Shown piece after piece: positions 33,904-42,840 of a stretch of 64,000 nucleotides of DNA. The position numbers and the translations under genes are program-made. Location of the stretch: positions 1,674,001 through 1,738,000 of the forward strand of contig NZ_CP065938.1 of assembly GCF_025232395.1 (NCBI RefSeq), given 5' to 3'. The notes below the pieces were generated by a model that searched no databases, had not been told where the DNA came from, and saw only the letters and a program-made list of their open reading frames with translations. Each line of letters starts with the position of its first letter. Position 1 is the first letter of the stretch. The DNA comes from Taurinivorans muris (GTDB taxonomy: Bacteria; Desulfobacterota; Desulfovibrionia; Desulfovibrionales; Desulfovibrionaceae).

Positions 33904-34808
33904 GGAAGTTCCTTTTTCGCTTTGTATTGGCTAAGAAGCATGCCTCCCAAAATGGCGAGGGAGGCGAAATATTGTGTCGTTGTCAGGCGTTCTTCCAAAA
34001 AAAGCACGCCGATAACAAGGGTGATGACAGGAATCAGGTTGATATAGGCGGCGGCTTCCGTTGCGGAAAGCTTGGAAACGCCGTAATTATAAAAGCCGTA
34101 GCCAAGCAGGCTGACAACAACGCCCAAATAAAAAATGGAAAACAAGGGAAGCCAGTCCGGAATGGAAACATCAAGGGTGACAGGGCTGAATTCAAGAGGC
34201 AGAAAGGTGAGGGGAAGATAAAAAAGAACGCCTCCGAAGCTCATGGCTGCCGTGTAAACCCAGGGACTCATGGCGGCGGAAAGGTTACGGCAAGCGAGCG
34301 TATAGCCCACTCCGCAAAAAACCGCTCCGAGTTCAAGCATATTTCCTAAAAAAGGATTGGGAACAGCCTGGCTTGTTTCCCCGCTGAAAGAAAGCCAAAA
34401 AACGCCTAAAAAGGCGAGAATGAAGCCTGCCCATGCGTGGACGCTTTGTTTTTCCTTAAGGAATATCCAAGCGCAGAAGCCTACGCAAAGGGGCATTATG
34501 GCGAGAACCATGCCCGCTTGGGCGGAAGACGTATACCGCAGGGCGGAAGTTTCAAAAAGAAAATAAAGGCAGGGTTCGCAAAGGACACCGCCCAACAGGA
34601 CGGGGAAATTCTTCCTTGTCATATGGGTGATGAGAGGTTTGAGAAAGGGCAGGCAGATAAGGCTTGAAATAAGCATGCGTCCCGCAATGACTTCGAAAGG
34701 CGTATACGCCGTCAAAGCGAATTTCAGCCCGATGAAGGAACTCGCCCAAGCTGTCATGCCGATAACGAGGGCTAGGTGGGGAATGCATTTTTGTATGTTT
34801 AAATTCAT
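33900..34808 (-). CDS. EamA/DMT-family transporter
   Basis: 302 residues with ten hydrophobic helices in two EamA repeats (for example ALVIGMTAWASSFIGLKFAL and the second-half GFYNYGVSKLSATEAAAYIN). Drug/metabolite transporters of this type export amino acids, nucleosides or other small metabolites. It lies immediately downstream of selD (6 bases) and overlaps pncC. No substrate can be assigned from the sequence or context. Confidence 0.9.
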   Translation of the reverse strand: MNLNIQKCIPHLALVIGMTAWASSFIGLKFALTAYTPFEVIAGRMLISSLICLPFLKPLITHMTRKNFPVLLGGVLCEPCLYFLFETSALRYTSSAQAGMVLAIMPLCVGFCAWIFLKEKQSVHAWAGFILAFLGVFWLSFSGETSQAVPNPFLGNMLELGAVFCGVGYTLACRNLSAAMSPWVYTAAMSFGGVLFYLPLTFLPLEFSPVTLDVSIPDWLPLFSIFYLGVVVSLLGYGFYNYGVSKLSATEAAAYINLIPVITLVIGVLFLEERLTTTQYFASLAILGGMLLSQYKAKKELP

Positions 34809-34814
34809 GGTTCG

Positions 34815-35858
34815 CTACGCCGTTATCTTGATATGTTTGTCTTGCAGCTCTGTGACATAGCCGATTTCAAAGGCTTTATCCCCGTTGTCCTGCAAAGCCC
34901 TGCTTATTCGACATACTTTTTCCTCCGGCACCGCCAGCAAAATGCCTCCTGAGGTTTGCGGGTCGTGGCAGAGCGTGGCGATAAGCTCCGGAACGCGTTC
35001 TTCAATCTGTACGGATTGTTCCGCGTAGCGCTTATTGTCGTAACAGCGTTTGGGTATCAGCCCGTTTCGGGCGTAATCCAAAACATACCGCATGAAAGGA
35101 ATTTTTTCTTGCTGCAAAACAATGCTTTTTCGGGAAGCTTTCGCCATTTCCAAACTATGCCCGATGAGCCCGAAGCCCGTAATATCCGTGCTTGCTTCGA
35201 TTTGAAATTCCTGGATGATGCCCGCAGCGGAGTTATTCAATTTTGTCGTATGGGAAAAAAGCTCTTTTTCGGCGTTTTCCGCATTGTCCCATTTTCCCCG
35301 TATGCCGGTGCTCAATACTCCTGTTCCCAGTGGTTTTGTGAGGATGAGAATATCACCTGCATGCAGGTTTTTATTTTGGCTGAAATGGTTTTTATTGACA
35401 ATGCCCGTGACGGAAAGCCCGAAACGGAGCTCCTTGCTTTCAAGGGTATGCCCGCCGCAGGGAACGGCGCCGGCTTCAAGGGTTTTGTCAAGAGCTCCCT
35501 GCATGATTTCTTCTATGACTTCAAGGGGGGTGTCGCAGGAGGAAAAGGATAAGATGTTCATGACAGTATAGGCTTGCCCGCCCATGGCGTAAATATCGGA
35601 AAGCGCGTTGCAGGCGGCGCTTTGCCCGAACAAACGGGGATTGTTTCCGAGCGGAGCGATGATGTCGATACTTTGCACAAGCGCTTTATCCTCGTTCGGC
35701 AATGCCACGACAAAAGAGTCCTCATTGTGGCTGTGCTCGGAAAGCAGCAATGAAGAATGCTGTTTGGGCAGGAAAGACAAAAGAGCGTCCAGAACCTCCG
35801 GAGCGGTTTTTGCGCTTCAGCCTGCGTCAAGGGCTTTGCTCATCAAAGGATAGTGCAT
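34815..35858 (-). CDS. selD: Selenophosphate synthetase SelD, itself a selenoprotein (in-frame TGA = Sec14)
   Basis: Makes selenophosphate, the selenium donor for selenocysteine and selenouridine. The frame from ATG 35858 reads MHYPLMSKALDAG-U-SAK, where U is a TGA codon at 35817-35819. This aligns with the SelD active site Cys-x-x-Lys (Cys17/Lys20 in E. coli; here Sec14/Lys17), then continues uninterrupted for 333 more residues with SIDIIAPL, ALSDIYAMGG and GGHTLESKELRFGLSVTG. A stem AACC/GGTT with an 8-base loop starts nine bases after the TGA, a candidate bacterial SECIS. Callers that treat TGA as stop will start at a downstream TTG (35780) and lose the catalytic residue. It lies 7 bases after the Sel1-repeat gene. 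Confidence 0.95.
35789..35819 (-). promoter_or_regulatory. Candidate bacterial SECIS of selD
   Basis: Immediately 3' of the TGA codon on the minus strand: after nine bases AACC-(GCTCCGGA)-GGTT can form a short hairpin within the coding region. Bacterial SelB reads such elements directly downstream of UGA. The stem is short, so the structure is tentative. Confidence 0.5.
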
Positions 35859-35865
35859 TGTTTCC

Positions 35866-37383
35866 CTATTTGTTTTGCGTTGATAATTTTTGCTGCAGCT
35901 GAATTAAAATTTCACGGGCTTGCGTGTCGTTTTGTTCAGCCGCCTTTTGCAGCCAGTATTCCGCTTTTTTATAGTTTTGAAATTTCGATTTCAGCAAATA
36001 AAAAACTCCCAGATCGTACTGGGCGTCCACAAGCCCCGTATTTGCCGCGCTTTCATATAAAATATGCGCTTGGTCCAAATTCTTGGGAATGCCCAGACCC
36101 TGCCTGTACATGCCCGCCAGAAGATATTGGGCTGTGGGAAAACCTTGTTCCGCCGCTTTTGTGTACCATGCCGCCGCAATGGTTTCATTTTTAGGGACGA
36201 GAATACCGTTTTCATAAAGCAAACCCACTTGCAGCTGGGCGGGGGCATAGCCTGAATGGGCGGATTTTCGGTATAACTGTACTGCTTGTCCCATATCTTT
36301 GCTGAAGCCTGTTCCTGTTTCGTACATGGTGGCAAGTTCATACATGGAGGGGGCGTGGTCTTTGGCCGCGGCTTCACGAAAAGCGTAAATGGCGTATTTG
36401 AGGGCTTCGTCGCCTTGTCCGAACCTGCCTTTGTAATAGAGCAGACCCAAATGGTATTTTGCGTCAATGTTCCCAAGCTCGGCTGCCTGTTTGTAATAAT
36501 TTGCGGAACGCATGACATTTTGGCGGGGAGAGCCGGCTTCATACATTCTGCCGAGTTCAAGCATGGCTCTTGTATTTTTTTTGCCCGCCAAATCTTCTAA
36601 AAGCTTAAAGGCTTTGTCGATGTTTTTTTGTTCACCGGTATCGTAAAAATAGCTTCGCGCAAGGAGGATTGCCGCGTTTTCATCGCCCTGCCGGGATTTT
36701 TCTTCCAATTCTTCCCGGTTGATTTGCCGTTTGTTTTGTGCGGTTTCGTTTGCAGGATTTGAAAAGCTTGAATTGTCAGTCCGCTTTTTTGGGGAAAGAC
36801 TCCTGCTTTCCTGTTCTTGGGAGCTGAGTTCTTTTTTTGCAGCCACAATCCGCAGTTTTTGCAGGTCGTTGATATTTTGAAAAGGCTGTCCGGATTTTTG
36901 CGGGGCTGATAACAATTTGAAATTATTGGCTTGCGGCAGGTTTTGAATTTTTGCAGGGGTCGCATATTGCTGCGTGCTTTCCAAAATAAGTTTGTTCAGA
37001 TCGTCAAGGGGGATATTGTGCAGCAGCTGCGGATCTTTGACTATTTCATTGATAATGGGCTGGTAAGGGCTGTTGATTTTTCCCGTTATGGGCGCTTCGG
37101 AAGAAAATATCGTGCGCTCGAATGCCGAGGTGGGGGCCTGGCGGATGATGGTTGGCGGTTCCAAACTTTCTTGGTTTTGCAAAATAGCGAGAATATCCGC
37201 GGGAATGGCTGTGTTTTTCGGGTTCTCTTTATAGAGCTTCAAAAATTCCGCACTGACGGCATTGCCCGTATCGAAAGGCTCAAACGGGACAGGCATGGAA
37301 GCGGACCGGCTGGTTTGCGCATGAACATTTGGCACAAGGGTTAAGGAAAGAAAAAATAAATAAGGTAAAAAGTTGTTCCGCAT
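35866..37383 (-). CDS. Exported Sel1-like repeat (SLR) protein
   Basis: 505 residues. A signal peptide (FLPYLFFLSLTLVPNVHA) is followed by about 200 residues of low-complexity Gln/Pro/Ser-rich sequence and then about seven Sel1 repeats, for example ARSYFYDTGEQKNIDKAFKL, YYKQAAELGNIDAKYHLGLL and WYTKAAEQGFPTAQYLLAGM. SLR proteins mediate protein-protein contacts, often in the periplasm. It is the first gene of the minus-strand operon with selD, EamA, pncC and the SPL-like gene; a functional link to selenium metabolism is not evident. Confidence 0.9.
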   Translation of the reverse strand: MRNNFLPYLFFLSLTLVPNVHAQTSRSASMPVPFEPFDTGNAVSAEFLKLYKENPKNTAIPADILAILQNQESLEPPTIIRQAPTSAFERTIFSSEAPITGKINSPYQPIINEIVKDPQLLHNIPLDDLNKLILESTQQYATPAKIQNLPQANNFKLLSAPQKSGQPFQNINDLQKLRIVAAKKELSSQEQESRSLSPKKRTDNSSFSNPANETAQNKRQINREELEEKSRQGDENAAILLARSYFYDTGEQKNIDKAFKLLEDLAGKKNTRAMLELGRMYEAGSPRQNVMRSANYYKQAAELGNIDAKYHLGLLYYKGRFGQGDEALKYAIYAFREAAAKDHAPSMYELATMYETGTGFSKDMGQAVQLYRKSAHSGYAPAQLQVGLLYENGILVPKNETIAAAWYTKAAEQGFPTAQYLLAGMYRQGLGIPKNLDQAHILYESAANTGLVDAQYDLGVFYLLKSKFQNYKKAEYWLQKAAEQNDTQAREILIQLQQKLSTQNK

Positions 37384-37526
37384 AGTTTTTCCGATGGTTC
37401 GATTTGCTTTTTTTTATCTCGGATTTTTGTTTTTTTCAAGTTTTAAATTCGTTAAATTTTATTCTCCAGGTATTGACACAACGGAAAACTTTGTCTTTAA
37501 TGATAAGGCAGGACAGAGGAAATGTT

Positions 37527-38603
37527 ATGGCAATTTTATTTATCAGCACACAAGATTCTATACATGGCCAATCGGAAAATTTGCTCGTTTCGTTGAAAAT
37601 GAGGAATATCGGTTTTTATTTCGCGTGTCTTGAAAATTCGCACAATGCCGGTTTCGCCAGCGCCAATTCTTTTAATTTTAAGGAAATTGCCACAAACGGC
37701 ATCATGCAGTATTTTTCCCTTAAAAAATATGTTGCGGGGAATTTTATCACCCATATTCACGTGTTTGACCATAAGGCGCTGCGTTTGGCTTTATGGCTGA
37801 AAAGACGGTTTCCTGCCGTAAAAATTATCGGTGAATGGCATGAAAGGCTTCTGGGGGAAGAAAATTTCAGCTTGAATAAGGAAAATGCGTATCTGTATGC
37901 TTTGACGCAAAACAAGTTCGAGGTGTTTTTCTGCTCTTCTCCGGAACTGTCCGCTTTTTTGGGCAAAACATATAATATGCAGCATACGGTCGCGTTGCTT
38001 CCTTATCTTTCTTTTTCTGCAAACGCGCAGGAAACTCCTTTGTTTCAAAAAAAAGATCGGGTTTTTACGTATTTTTTCCATTCCTATTGCGAACAGCGCG
38101 CCGATATTGAAATTGTCTTTCAAGCCGTAAAACAGCTCATGCAGGAAAATTCCGGGCAAAAGCCGTATTTTTTCGCCTGCCTTGAAAAAACGGAAGATAT
38201 TGCTCCAAGCCTTGCTTTGGCGCGGGAGCTTGGGGTTTCGGACCGTATGGTGATCGCGGACAAGAGCTTTTTCAATGTTTTCTATCCGCTTGCGGACTGT
38301 GTGCTTTGCGCTTCAACGGCGGGCGAGGGCGATTATGTCATGCTGCATAAGGCTTGGCATGATGAAAAAGCTGTCATCGCTTCCGACCTTTTCGTGCATA
38401 CGAAATTCGTTTTGTCCGATTCCCTTGACTGCGCCTTGCTTTATCCCCGTGACGATGTTTCTTCGCTTTGCAAATGCATGCAAAAGGTTTTGCAGGACTC
38501 CGAGCTGAGGGAGCAGCTTCTCAAGGGCGGAAAACAAAAAATTCTGCAAATCACCGCGAATCTTCTTGTGAACAGGTATCTGCAAAAATTGAACTTGCTC
38601 TAA
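37527..38603 (+). CDS. Glycosyltransferase-like protein (GT-B fold)
   Basis: 358 residues. The C-terminal half has the GT4-like order: FTYFFHSYCEQRADIEIVFQ, a DKSFFNVFYPLADCVLCAST segment (donor-site region), then YVMLHKAWHDEKAVIAS. The N-terminal half carries an acceptor-type Rossmann pattern and GEWHER. No membrane helix. Start 37527 is set by AGAGGAA five bases upstream; longer frames have no site. It is divergent from the Sel1-repeat gene and stands alone, so the glycan it builds is unknown. Confidence in the exact family is moderate. Confidence 0.7.
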   Translation: MAILFISTQDSIHGQSENLLVSLKMRNIGFYFACLENSHNAGFASANSFNFKEIATNGIMQYFSLKKYVAGNFITHIHVFDHKALRLALWLKRRFPAVKIIGEWHERLLGEENFSLNKENAYLYALTQNKFEVFFCSSPELSAFLGKTYNMQHTVALLPYLSFSANAQETPLFQKKDRVFTYFFHSYCEQRADIEIVFQAVKQLMQENSGQKPYFFACLEKTEDIAPSLALARELGVSDRMVIADKSFFNVFYPLADCVLCASTAGEGDYVMLHKAWHDEKAVIASDLFVHTKFVLSDSLDCALLYPRDDVSSLCKCMQKVLQDSELREQLLKGGKQKILQITANLLVNRYLQKLNLL

Positions 38604-38709
38604 TTTGTTGATTTCATAACTAAAATTTTTCAATTTTCGGTTCTTTTCCGAATGTTTTTTCTTTTGAATATTGTGTATATCTTGTTGAAATGACGTATTA
38701 ATTTTCCCT

Positions 38710-38748
38710 TTGCATTAATCGGGAGATTGTGTATACTGACTGCGTCAG
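38710..38748 (+). promoter_or_regulatory. Sigma70 promoter with palindrome, amino-acid transporter
   Basis: TTGCAT (38710-38715), 16-base spacer, TATACT (38732-38737), then CTGAC-TGC-GTCAG (38736-38748), a palindrome overlapping the -10 and start that could be an operator. 50 bases before the next gene's ATG. Confidence 0.6.
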
Positions 38749-38798
38749 TAACATAAGAGAATTTTTAGACATATTTTGACTGGCAATAAGGAGTCGCT

Positions 38799-39545
38799 AT
38801 GAAAAAAATCACAAAAATGTTAAGCGCTTTTGCGCTTGTTCTCGGTTTAAGTTTTTCTGCAAACGCAGTGGAACTTATCGTTGCCCATGACACCAATTTC
38901 AAACCTTTTGAATTTCGTGACGAAAACGGCAATTACACAGGGTTCGATATTGAGCTTTGGCAGGAACTTGCAAAGCGCGCGGAACTTCAATATAAATTTC
39001 AGCCGATGGATTTCAACGGAATTATTCCCGCTTTGCAAACCAAAAATATCGATGCTGCCATTGCGGGCATCACCATCACTCCGGAGCGTGAAGCCGTTGT
39101 TGATTTTACAAAACCGTATTACAATACGGGACTTATGATTGCCGTCCGTACGGAAGACGCTGAAAAAGTGAAAAGCCTTGACGATTTGGCAGGAAAAATT
39201 ATCGCAACCAAAACAGCGACGTCTTCCGCCGAATATCTCCGTACAACCTTCACAAAAGCGAAGGAAGTGAAACTGTTCCCGAATAACGACGGTCTGCTTT
39301 TCGAACTTATGGCCAAAGGCGTTGACGGGGTTTTCTTTGACGAAACGATTTTGCAGGACCTCGCAAAAGCTTCCAACGGCACGGTGAAAGTTGTCGGTCC
39401 TCTTTACCAGGGGCAGTCTTACGGTATCGCGTTTCCCAAAGGCAGCGAACTTGTGGAAAAAATCAATGCCGCTTATGACAGCATGGTGGAAGACGGCACA
39501 TATAAAACTCTTTATATGAAATGGTTTGGTTCCGAACCTAAATAA
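38799..39545 (+). CDS. Amino-acid ABC transporter, periplasmic binding protein
   Basis: 248 residues of the SBP-3/GlnH family: signal peptide [23 protein letters not shown], then [55 protein letters not shown] and the C-terminal [16 protein letters not shown]. Ligands are polar amino acids such as glutamine, though this cannot be fixed from sequence. AAGGAG sits ten bases before the ATG. It is separated from the permease gene by a stem-loop, a common way to keep the binding protein in excess. Confidence 0.94.
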   Translation: MKKITKMLSAFALVLGLSFSANAVELIVAHDTNFKPFEFRDENGNYTGFDIELWQELAKRAELQYKFQPMDFNGIIPALQTKNIDAAIAGITITPEREAVVDFTKPYYNTGLMIAVRTEDAEKVKSLDDLAGKIIATKTATSSAEYLRTTFTKAKEVKLFPNNDGLLFELMAKGVDGVFFDETILQDLAKASNGTVKVVGPLYQGQSYGIAFPKGSELVEKINAAYDSMVEDGTYKTLYMKWFGSEPK

Positions 39546-39557
39546 TAACTCGCAGTT

Positions 39558-39587
39558 CCAAGCCTGCGGTTTGTTCCGCAGGTTTGG
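39558..39587 (+). terminator. Intercistronic stem-loop between binding protein and permease
   Basis: CCAAGCCTGCGG (39558-39569) pairs with CCGCAGGTTTGG (39576-39587), 12 bp with one G-U, loop TTTGTT, then TTCTTT. The T run is short, so it probably attenuates or stabilises the 5' message rather than ending it fully. Confidence 0.7.
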
Positions 39588-39616
39588 TTCTTTCGTTTAA
39601 TCCATTTAAGGTGATT

Positions 39617-40291
39617 ATGGCGTTTGAATTTCAACCACAAGTAATGATAGATTCTTTTCCTCTTTTGATCGGAGGATTGGAATATACTATTTTAATTACC
39701 GTTGCAGGTTTGGCTTTGGGGCTTTTTTTAGGCATTGTCGCAGGGCTTATCAATTGCGGAACGAACAAGTTTTTGAAATATGTCGCCACCGCTTATATTG
39801 AAACAATACGGGGAACCCCTCTCATTGTGCAGGTCATGTTCCTATATTTCGGGCTTCCTCTTGCGCTGGGGGTCCGTATTCCTCCTGTGACGGCGGGCGT
39901 TATCGCCATCGGGGTGAATGCCGGCGCGTATATTGCGGAAATCGTGCGCGGCGCGATTATTTCCATTCACCACGGGCAGGAAGAAGCCGCCCGTTCAACC
40001 GGCTTGAACAAATTTCAAACCATGCTTTATGTCATCTGGCCGCAGGCTTTCAGACGCATGATTCCGCCGCTCGGCAACCAATTCATCATTTCTTTAAAAG
40101 ATACTTCCTTGCTTGTCGTCATCGGGGTTGCCGAACTGACGCGCCGGGGGCAGGAAATTATTTCAATCAATTTCAAAGCCTTTGAAATTTGGCTTGCCGT
40201 CGCACTTTTGTATTTGTGTTTGACGCTGAGCCTTTCCTATCTTCTCCGTCTGCTGGAAAGACGCATGAATGCCAAAATAATGAAAAACTGA
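39617..40291 (+). CDS. Amino-acid ABC transporter permease (HisM/GlnP family)
   Basis: 224 residues with about five membrane helices and the EAA loop that contacts the ATPase (GQEEAARSTGLNKFQTMLYV). The start at 39617 has AAGGTGA six bases upstream; an in-frame extension to 39584 lies in the stem-loop. The cognate ATPase gene is not next to it; mutL follows after 10 bases. It may use an ATPase encoded elsewhere. Confidence 0.94.
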   Translation: MAFEFQPQVMIDSFPLLIGGLEYTILITVAGLALGLFLGIVAGLINCGTNKFLKYVATAYIETIRGTPLIVQVMFLYFGLPLALGVRIPPVTAGVIAIGVNAGAYIAEIVRGAIISIHHGQEEAARSTGLNKFQTMLYVIWPQAFRRMIPPLGNQFIISLKDTSLLVVIGVAELTRRGQEIISINFKAFEIWLAVALLYLCLTLSLSYLLRLLERRMNAKIMKN

Positions 40292-40301
40292 ACGTGAGAT
40301 T

Positions 40302-42359
40302 ATGACAAGAGCCAAAATCCACCTTTTGCCAACCGAATTACGCAATCAAATCGCTGCGGGCGAAGTTGTGGAAAGACCCGCCAGCGTGGTGAAAGAACTT
40401 GTGGAAAACGCCCTTGATGCGAATGCCACGGAAATTTCCGTCGTCATCGAGGATGGCGGACAAAGTCTTATTTCCGTTCAGGATAACGGTATCGGCATAC
40501 CAAAAGATGAATTGGAACTTGCCGTTACCCGTCACGCGACAAGCAAACTGCAAACTTCCGCCGATTTATCCAATATTTCTTCCTATGGTTTCAGAGGAGA
40601 GGCTCTTCCAAGCATAGCTTCCGTTTCCCGTTTCCGGATTGTTTCAAAAACGCAGGAAGACAGCCTCGCCGGCGAACTTTGCGTCAATTTCGGGGATATC
40701 GGGGAAAACGCTCCCGCAAGCTTGAGGCAGGGCACGCTTATTGAAGTTCGCGATTTGTTTTTCAATATTCCGGCACGCCTTAAATTTCTTAAAAATCCGG
40801 CTACGGAACTCAAGCGTGTCACTGATTTGTTTGTGCGCTTGGCGCTTGGGGCTGACGGTGTAAGCTTCAGCCTTGTTTCCGGTTCAAGGACCGTGCAGGA
40901 ATTTTTCAGGTTTGAAGATAAAAAAGAACGGCTTGCGAAAATTTGGTCCGGTTCGGTTATCGAAAACCTTATTCCGGTCGATTATTCGGCTTATGGCATG
41001 CGGGTTTTCGGTTATATTTCCAATCCTAAGTCTTTGCAGTCCCGTCCCGACAGAGTGCTCTTATACGTCAACGGCAGATCTGTGAATGACAAACTCATGC
41101 TCAAAGCCATCCGTCAGGCGTATGCCGGTAAAATCATCAGCCGTGATTATCCTCAATGTCTGCTGTTTTTGGAGCTTGACCCTAAAGAAGTCGATGTCAA
41201 TGTGCACCCGGCGAAAAGCGAGGTGCGGTTCCGTGACGAAAGAGCCTTGTTCGCCCTTATGGCAAAGGCTGTGGAAAGCGCTTTGGCGAAATGCCCTTAT
41301 TATTTCAGTGTGAAAAATTTGCAGGACGAAGAAAAGCCGGAGCAGACGCAAGCACGGTTCGGCGATTTGTACGCAGAGCAGGCGACACCGAAACCTTTGG
41401 GCTTTTGGGGCGATGCCGATAGGGAAACCCGTCTTGGTTTTGTGAAAGAACAACAGCGAAACGACAGTTCCTACGAAAGCATTGTCACAGAATATTTCAT
41501 AGGCAGCTGCGATAAGCAGGAAGAGCAACTCCGCCGGGCTGAACCTTTGGAACCTTTCTTCGCCCATGATTTTTCAGAGGCAAAGGAGCCGCAGGAGAAA
41601 AAGCATGGAGAAACCGTTTCCGCGTCCCAAAATCCTTACGGATTTCAGGATAATTCCTCTGCTGTGAATTTTGACGAATTGATTTCGCAGGCTCCCTATT
41701 TAACTGTTTCAGGCAGGCACGCTCTTGCGGAACCTGCGGAAAAAATAGCCCCTTTGTCACAAGATGGTTTTGTTGGAAAAAGCGGGGCGGAGCGGAAGGA
41801 TTTGCCTTACGGTTTGGAATATTTGGGACAGGTTGCGGAAACGTATCTGCTTTTGAAGAAAGATGATAAGCGGTTGCTGATTTTGGACCAGCATGCTGTC
41901 CATGAACGTATTTTATACGATGAGATGAAAAAAGGGCGGGTTCAAATTCAGAATTTGCTTTGTCCTTTGGAGCTTCCTTTGCAAAAGTGTGAAGAAAGCC
42001 GTTATGCCGAAGTGAAAGAGACTTTGCAAAAACTGGGTTTTGAATTTGCCGAACAAGAGAAAGAGCAAGGGCTTGTCGTTCAGATATTGGCAATTCCCTT
42101 GCGCTGTGACAGGGGTGCCGCCCTTGGTTTCATCAAAGAAATTTTGGCTGAAAAAATGGATGATTTGGACAGCGTGTGGATACGCCATGCCTGCAAAACG
42201 GCAATAAAAGCCAATACGCCTTTAGACAGGGCTTCCGCCGTGAAACTTGTTTTGCAGTGGCTTGCGACCGATGAACCGGATAATTGCCCTCACGGGCGTC
42301 CCAGTGTGCTCCATTTTGACAGTATGGACCTTGAAAAAATGTTTAAACGCAAGGCATGA
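40302..42359 (+). CDS. mutL: DNA mismatch repair protein MutL (endonuclease type)
   Basis: 685 residues. The N-terminal GHKL ATPase shows VKELVENALDANATE, DNGIGI and YGFRGEALPSIASVS. The C-terminal domain has DQHAVHERILYDE near residue 529, close to the DQHA(x2)E(x4)E metal motif of MutL endonucleases (the second Glu is shifted by one, Asp occupying the exact position), and CPHGRP near 663. This suggests a nicking MutL, as in bacteria lacking MutH. It begins 10 bases after the permease gene. A Gln/Glu-rich linker of about 200 residues separates the domains. Confidence 0.96.
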   Translation: MTRAKIHLLPTELRNQIAAGEVVERPASVVKELVENALDANATEISVVIEDGGQSLISVQDNGIGIPKDELELAVTRHATSKLQTSADLSNISSYGFRGEALPSIASVSRFRIVSKTQEDSLAGELCVNFGDIGENAPASLRQGTLIEVRDLFFNIPARLKFLKNPATELKRVTDLFVRLALGADGVSFSLVSGSRTVQEFFRFEDKKERLAKIWSGSVIENLIPVDYSAYGMRVFGYISNPKSLQSRPDRVLLYVNGRSVNDKLMLKAIRQAYAGKIISRDYPQCLLFLELDPKEVDVNVHPAKSEVRFRDERALFALMAKAVESALAKCPYYFSVKNLQDEEKPEQTQARFGDLYAEQATPKPLGFWGDADRETRLGFVKEQQRNDSSYESIVTEYFIGSCDKQEEQLRRAEPLEPFFAHDFSEAKEPQEKKHGETVSASQNPYGFQDNSSAVNFDELISQAPYLTVSGRHALAEPAEKIAPLSQDGFVGKSGAERKDLPYGLEYLGQVAETYLLLKKDDKRLLILDQHAVHERILYDEMKKGRVQIQNLLCPLELPLQKCEESRYAEVKETLQKLGFEFAEQEKEQGLVVQILAIPLRCDRGAALGFIKEILAEKMDDLDSVWIRHACKTAIKANTPLDRASAVKLVLQWLATDEPDNCPHGRPSVLHFDSMDLEKMFKRKA

Positions 42360-42447
42360 GGGTTTTAGCGAAGAAAAAGCCGCTTCATGCCGTAAAATGT
42401 CGGGTATGGCATTTGCTTTTTGCCGCCAAAGATGATACGCTGTTTTT

Positions 42448-42477
42448 AATATCAATATCAATAATGATATTAATATT
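42448..42477. promoter_or_regulatory. AT-rich 13-bp inverted repeat upstream of DUF1413 gene
   Basis: AATATCAATATCA (42448-42460) pairs with TGATATTAATATT (42465-42477), one mismatch, around ATAA, 24 bases before the ATG at 42501. It could be an operator or part of an AT-rich promoter. Confidence 0.5.
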
Positions 42478-42500
42478 GAATTTTTGACGGAGAATGAACC

Positions 42501-42734
42501 ATGTCAGAATTGGATACGCTTTTATCAAAGGCTGTGGCTGAAACAAAACAACTTGAACAAGGCGAAGTCTTTTATGTGCGGGATTTGTTCAAAGGCTACA
42601 AATGGAACAGAATACCCAGAAAAACCCGTATCATGCTCGGAACCCTTTTTTTGAATTATGTTAAATCAAACAGCTGCGGAATAAAACCTGATGAAAATTC
42701 CACGGCGGGACAGCAGCGTTATATTGTGGGATAA
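42501..42734 (+). CDS. DUF1413 domain protein
   Basis: 77 residues. The DUF1413 motif is clear: QGEVFYVRDLFKGYKWNRIP then R-K-T-R-I-M-L-G-T-L-F-L-N and a final GQQRYIV. The function is unknown. A GGAG site precedes the ATG, and an inverted repeat lies further upstream (42448-42477). It is a single gene between mutL and the MdoB-like gene with a slightly different, more basic composition than its neighbours. Confidence 0.88.
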   Translation: MSELDTLLSKAVAETKQLEQGEVFYVRDLFKGYKWNRIPRKTRIMLGTLFLNYVKSNSCGIKPDENSTAGQQRYIVG

Positions 42735-42840
42735 TTTTTTTGTTCTGATTTTTTTTATGTGAAATTCGGCAGAACGCAAAAAACTATTCCCGCAGGATGT
42801 CCGTTTCATTGATTTGTCCTGACACGGAAACGATACGTTT

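Noticed and set aside
34815-35780. Shortened SelD beginning at TTG 35780 or a selD pseudogene
   Set aside because: The upstream frame joined through TGA restores the SelD active site and a normal length, so Sec is the better reading.
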